From NCBI GenBank assembly GCA_019240175.1, contig JAFAYS010000117.1, positions 1-13,054 of the forward strand: a stretch of 13,054 nt of DNA. Direction: 5' to 3'. The notes below the pieces were generated by a model. The model saw only the letters and a program-made list of their open reading frames with translations. It was not told the origin of the DNA and ran no database searches. Source of the stretch: Chloroflexota bacterium (GTDB taxonomy: Bacteria; Chloroflexota; Chloroflexia; Chloroflexales; Kallotenuaceae). This document shows positions 11,801 to 13,054 of the stretch, piece by piece. The stretch's first letter is position 1; each line of letters starts with the position of its first letter. Position numbers and translations under genes: made by a program.

Positions 11801-13054
11801 CGGTAGTTTTCGCGCCCAGCCGCGCGATCAGTGAGTCGAAGCTGTAGCCCTCGGCGCGCTCCGGCAGCAGCTGATCCAACCAGTAGCGCTCGCGCTGCCA
11901 GGGATACTGCGGCAGCGGTACGCAACGGCCCGCGCCCGCCACCTGGGACCAGGCGATCGGCGCGCCCAGTGTGTACAAGCTGCCCAGGGCTTCGAGCAGG
12001 CTCTGCGAATCGTCGCGGTTGCGGCGCAGCGAGGCGATCACGGTGACGGGATAGTTGAAATGCTTGCCGCTACGCAGGATCGACTCGGCCAGCACCGGAT
12101 GCGGGCTCACCTCAAGGAAGGTGGTGTAGTCTTGCTGCAGCAGCTCGCGCACGGCTTCGGCAAAGAGAAACGGCTCGCGCAGATTGCGGCCCCAATAGGT
12201 CGCGTCCAGGGCTGAACCGTCGATCAGAGCGCCGGTCACGGTGGAGATCAGCGGCGTGACCGTTGGCTGCGGCTGAATCTGCGCCAGCGCTGCCACCAGC
12301 TCAGCTTTGAGCGGGTCCATCTGGGCGCTGTGGAAGGCGATATCCACGCCGCGCAGCATACGGCAGAAGATGTTTTGTCGCTCAAGCGAGGCCAGCACCC
12401 GGCTCAGCTCGGCGGGATCGCCCGATAAGATGCAGGAGGTTGGGCTATTGCTACCAGCGACGGCCAGCAGATCCTCGCGTCCGATCAGCATCAGCTGCGC
12501 TTGCTCAAGCGTGAGCTCGACTGCTGCGGTTTTGCCGAGACCCGCGACGCGCTTCATCAAGCGGCAGCGATGATAGACGACCTGCACGGCGTCTGCCAGA
12601 CTGAGCGCACCCGCGACATGCGCGGCGGCGACCTCGCCCAGGCTGTGCCCGACGATCGTGTCCGGCACAATCCCCCATGATCGCCACAGGGCCGCCAGCG
12701 CAACCTGGACCGCGAAGATCAGCGGCTGGGCCACGTCGGTCTCGTTTAGTCTTGCCTCGTCGTCCAGCGCGGCTTCAAGCGACCAGCCGGCGTGCTGCTG
12801 AAACAGCGCATCACAGCGCCGCAGCGCCGCCGCAAAGATCGGCTCGCGCTCAAGCAGCGCGCGGCCCATGCCGGCCCAGTGCGAGCCTTGCCCGGAAAAT
12901 ACCCAGACCAGTTTTTGCGCATAGGCCGGCTTTTTACCCGTCGTCAGGCCGCTGGACGATTCGCCATGGAGAAAGGCATCAAGCAGTTCGGCGATCTCCG
13001 CGCCGGTCTGGCCAACCGCCGCCAGCCGGTAGGTATGGTGAGTGCGGCGTACGC
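8886..13054 (-). CDS. Type I polyketide synthase module, 3' part: (KS)-AT-DH-KR-ACP
   Basis: A cis-AT modular PKS, open at the right edge, so the KS and true start lie outside. The first visible residues (HHTYRLAAVG) are the usual KS-AT linker. AT (about 12908-11865): GQGSHW, then GHSLGE with the nucleophile Ser (codon near 12644) and IAFH with the second His. Both motifs resemble malonyl-CoA rather than methylmalonyl ATs. DH (11777-10920): HQVQGLTVLP (HxxxGxxxxP) and LLDAAFQ with the catalytic Asp, so it looks active. KR (10883-9570): structural half, then TGGLGGLG for NADPH, the K...FSS...SSYAAGN tetrad, LHD in place of LDD, and no Trp eight residues before the Tyr, which favours B-type. 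No ER lies between DH and KR. ACP (9302-9084): FGIDSIMS with the phosphopantetheine Ser at 9191. The last 45 residues are helical and charged, probably a docking tail. Expected product is a 2-enoyl thioester handed to the C domain encoded next. Stop TAG at 8888-8886. Confidence 0.95.
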   Translation of the reverse strand, partial: VRRTHHTYRLAAVGQTGAEIAELLDAFLHGESSSGLTTGKKPAYAQKLVWVFSGQGSHWAGMGRALLEREPIFAAALRRCDALFQQHAGWSLEAALDDEARLNETDVAQPLIFAVQVALAALWRSWGIVPDTIVGHSLGEVAAAHVAGALSLADAVQVVYHRCRLMKRVAGLGKTAAVELTLEQAQLMLIGREDLLAVAGSNSPTSCILSGDPAELSRVLASLERQNIFCRMLRGVDIAFHSAQMDPLKAELVAALAQIQPQPTVTPLISTVTGALIDGSALDATYWGRNLREPFLFAEAVRELLQQDYTTFLEVSPHPVLAESILRSGKHFNYPVTVIASLRRNRDDSQSLLEALGSLYTLGAPIAWSQVAGAGRCVPLPQYPWQRERYWLDQLLPERAEGYSFDSLIARLGAKTTAHSETRRADAHPLLASYLRASITGQHFWESALSTTLVPYLRDHQVQGLTVLPGSAYIEMGLVAAAALGDSYRLCDVEFKQALFVPQTEPCNIQMAVSPGADGRSSFQIASTRPSEHGPTSWIVNASGALEPSARKGAPANLNGTPQQIQARCTELISDAEHYEAMQSYKLMYGPQFRAINGIWRRDGEALGQLCLPAETAHESGSYLLHPVLLDAAFQVVAATLPRGDRSDDTFLPQGMRSVELYTTPATRIWCHAILRSSLEEDVDRHEADLWLLDENGQVVAEVQGLQLQRLGAATPHDSLARLDDWLYSIDWQPLSAAPTPIAGGSWLIFADDGGVGQQLAEVLRAQGVETLLVYREHGLAQRNNVWGIDPSNREDWQTLAQAVAGRSQSPYQNIVYLWALDATPSDQLTLDGLQADQSLCFGNIVRLVQSLVQVERQHAPRLWLITVGSQAIDAAHNPLGITQAPVWGLGRVLMCEHPELRTTLIDLDPTLPGMSVSTLLEALAQADAEDQIGYRQGQRYVARLATAATSAVTQPLRWRTDGSYLITGGLGGLGLEVARWMAQQGARRLILLGRTPLPPRASWHQYTTDSRAGHVIAAVRQLEAMGVAVHVVALDISDAAQLSAYLDTYRREGWPPIRGVVHAAGVLHDQLLAHTDESAIVDVLQPKITGTWLLHHLLQDQPLDFFVLFSSLASALGSVGQSSYAAGNAFMDALAHYRHTLGQPAISINWGPWAEVGMAARSGVNMHMAEQGIRPLLATQGTAVLHRLLQSAAAQTTALVIDWSRWFRANPSARSKPLLANLLETALPDSAATAGTATWTQELAQAAVETQQTLLEEHLLTLTAKVLRVQRDRLPLDQPLHIFGIDSIMSIELRNSIEATTEIQLAVAYLLEGPSITTIAAEILSQLRSLWVQDLLTASEDSAIDDQQALALLQTQIDQEHDDRIAHLLDQLEHLSAEEVAVLLKDM

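Overview
The window is almost entirely coding on the minus strand. It holds part of a hybrid polyketide synthase / non-ribosomal peptide synthetase (PKS/NRPS) assembly line. Three collinear genes read right to left, separated by only 57 and 81 non-coding bases, which suggests one operon. The first and third genes run off the window edges. No tRNA, rRNA, insertion sequence, CRISPR array, regulator, transporter or resistance gene is visible. The DNA is GC-rich (roughly 60-65% by spot count). The Gln/Ala-rich linkers and large hybrid PKS/NRPS proteins fit Chloroflexota (Herpetosiphon- or Roseiflexus-like relatives), with myxobacteria or cyanobacteria as alternatives. This guess is weak because no housekeeping gene is present.

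Layout in order of transcription: (1) 13054-8886, the 3' part of a cis-AT PKS module: end of the KS-AT linker, a malonyl-type acyltransferase, dehydratase, B-type ketoreductase, acyl carrier protein and a helical, charged tail. (2) 8828-4086, a complete 1580-residue NRPS, C-A-PCP-C, whose adenylation domain carries the exact textbook threonine code DFWNIGMVHK. (3) 4004-1, a protein open at the left edge. It begins with a full-length adenylation-like domain whose catalytic motifs are destroyed. An acyl-AMP-ligase (FAAL/PksJ-type) domain follows, missing its P-loop lysine segment and its whole C-terminal half. Only then comes an intact NRPS adenylation domain with an aromatic-type pocket.

Working model: the PKS module adds a malonate-derived C2 unit, reduces and dehydrates it to an alpha,beta-unsaturated acyl chain, and passes it to threonine through the first C domain of gene 2. 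The orphan second C domain at the end of gene 2 then needs an acceptor aminoacyl-PCP. The nearest candidate is the intact A domain in gene 3. The C and A parts of this module therefore sit on different polypeptides, with about 900 residues of two decayed adenylate-forming domains between them.

The most unusual feature is this dead A* / truncated AL* tandem at the start of gene 3. It is kept in an unbroken reading frame, has no carrier protein of its own, and is spliced directly onto a C-to-A linker. It looks like the N-terminus of a starter protein fused by recombination onto an extension module, then either kept as scaffold or docking surface or left as a relic. Genes 2 and 3 are also in the same reading frame, separated only by two TAG codons.
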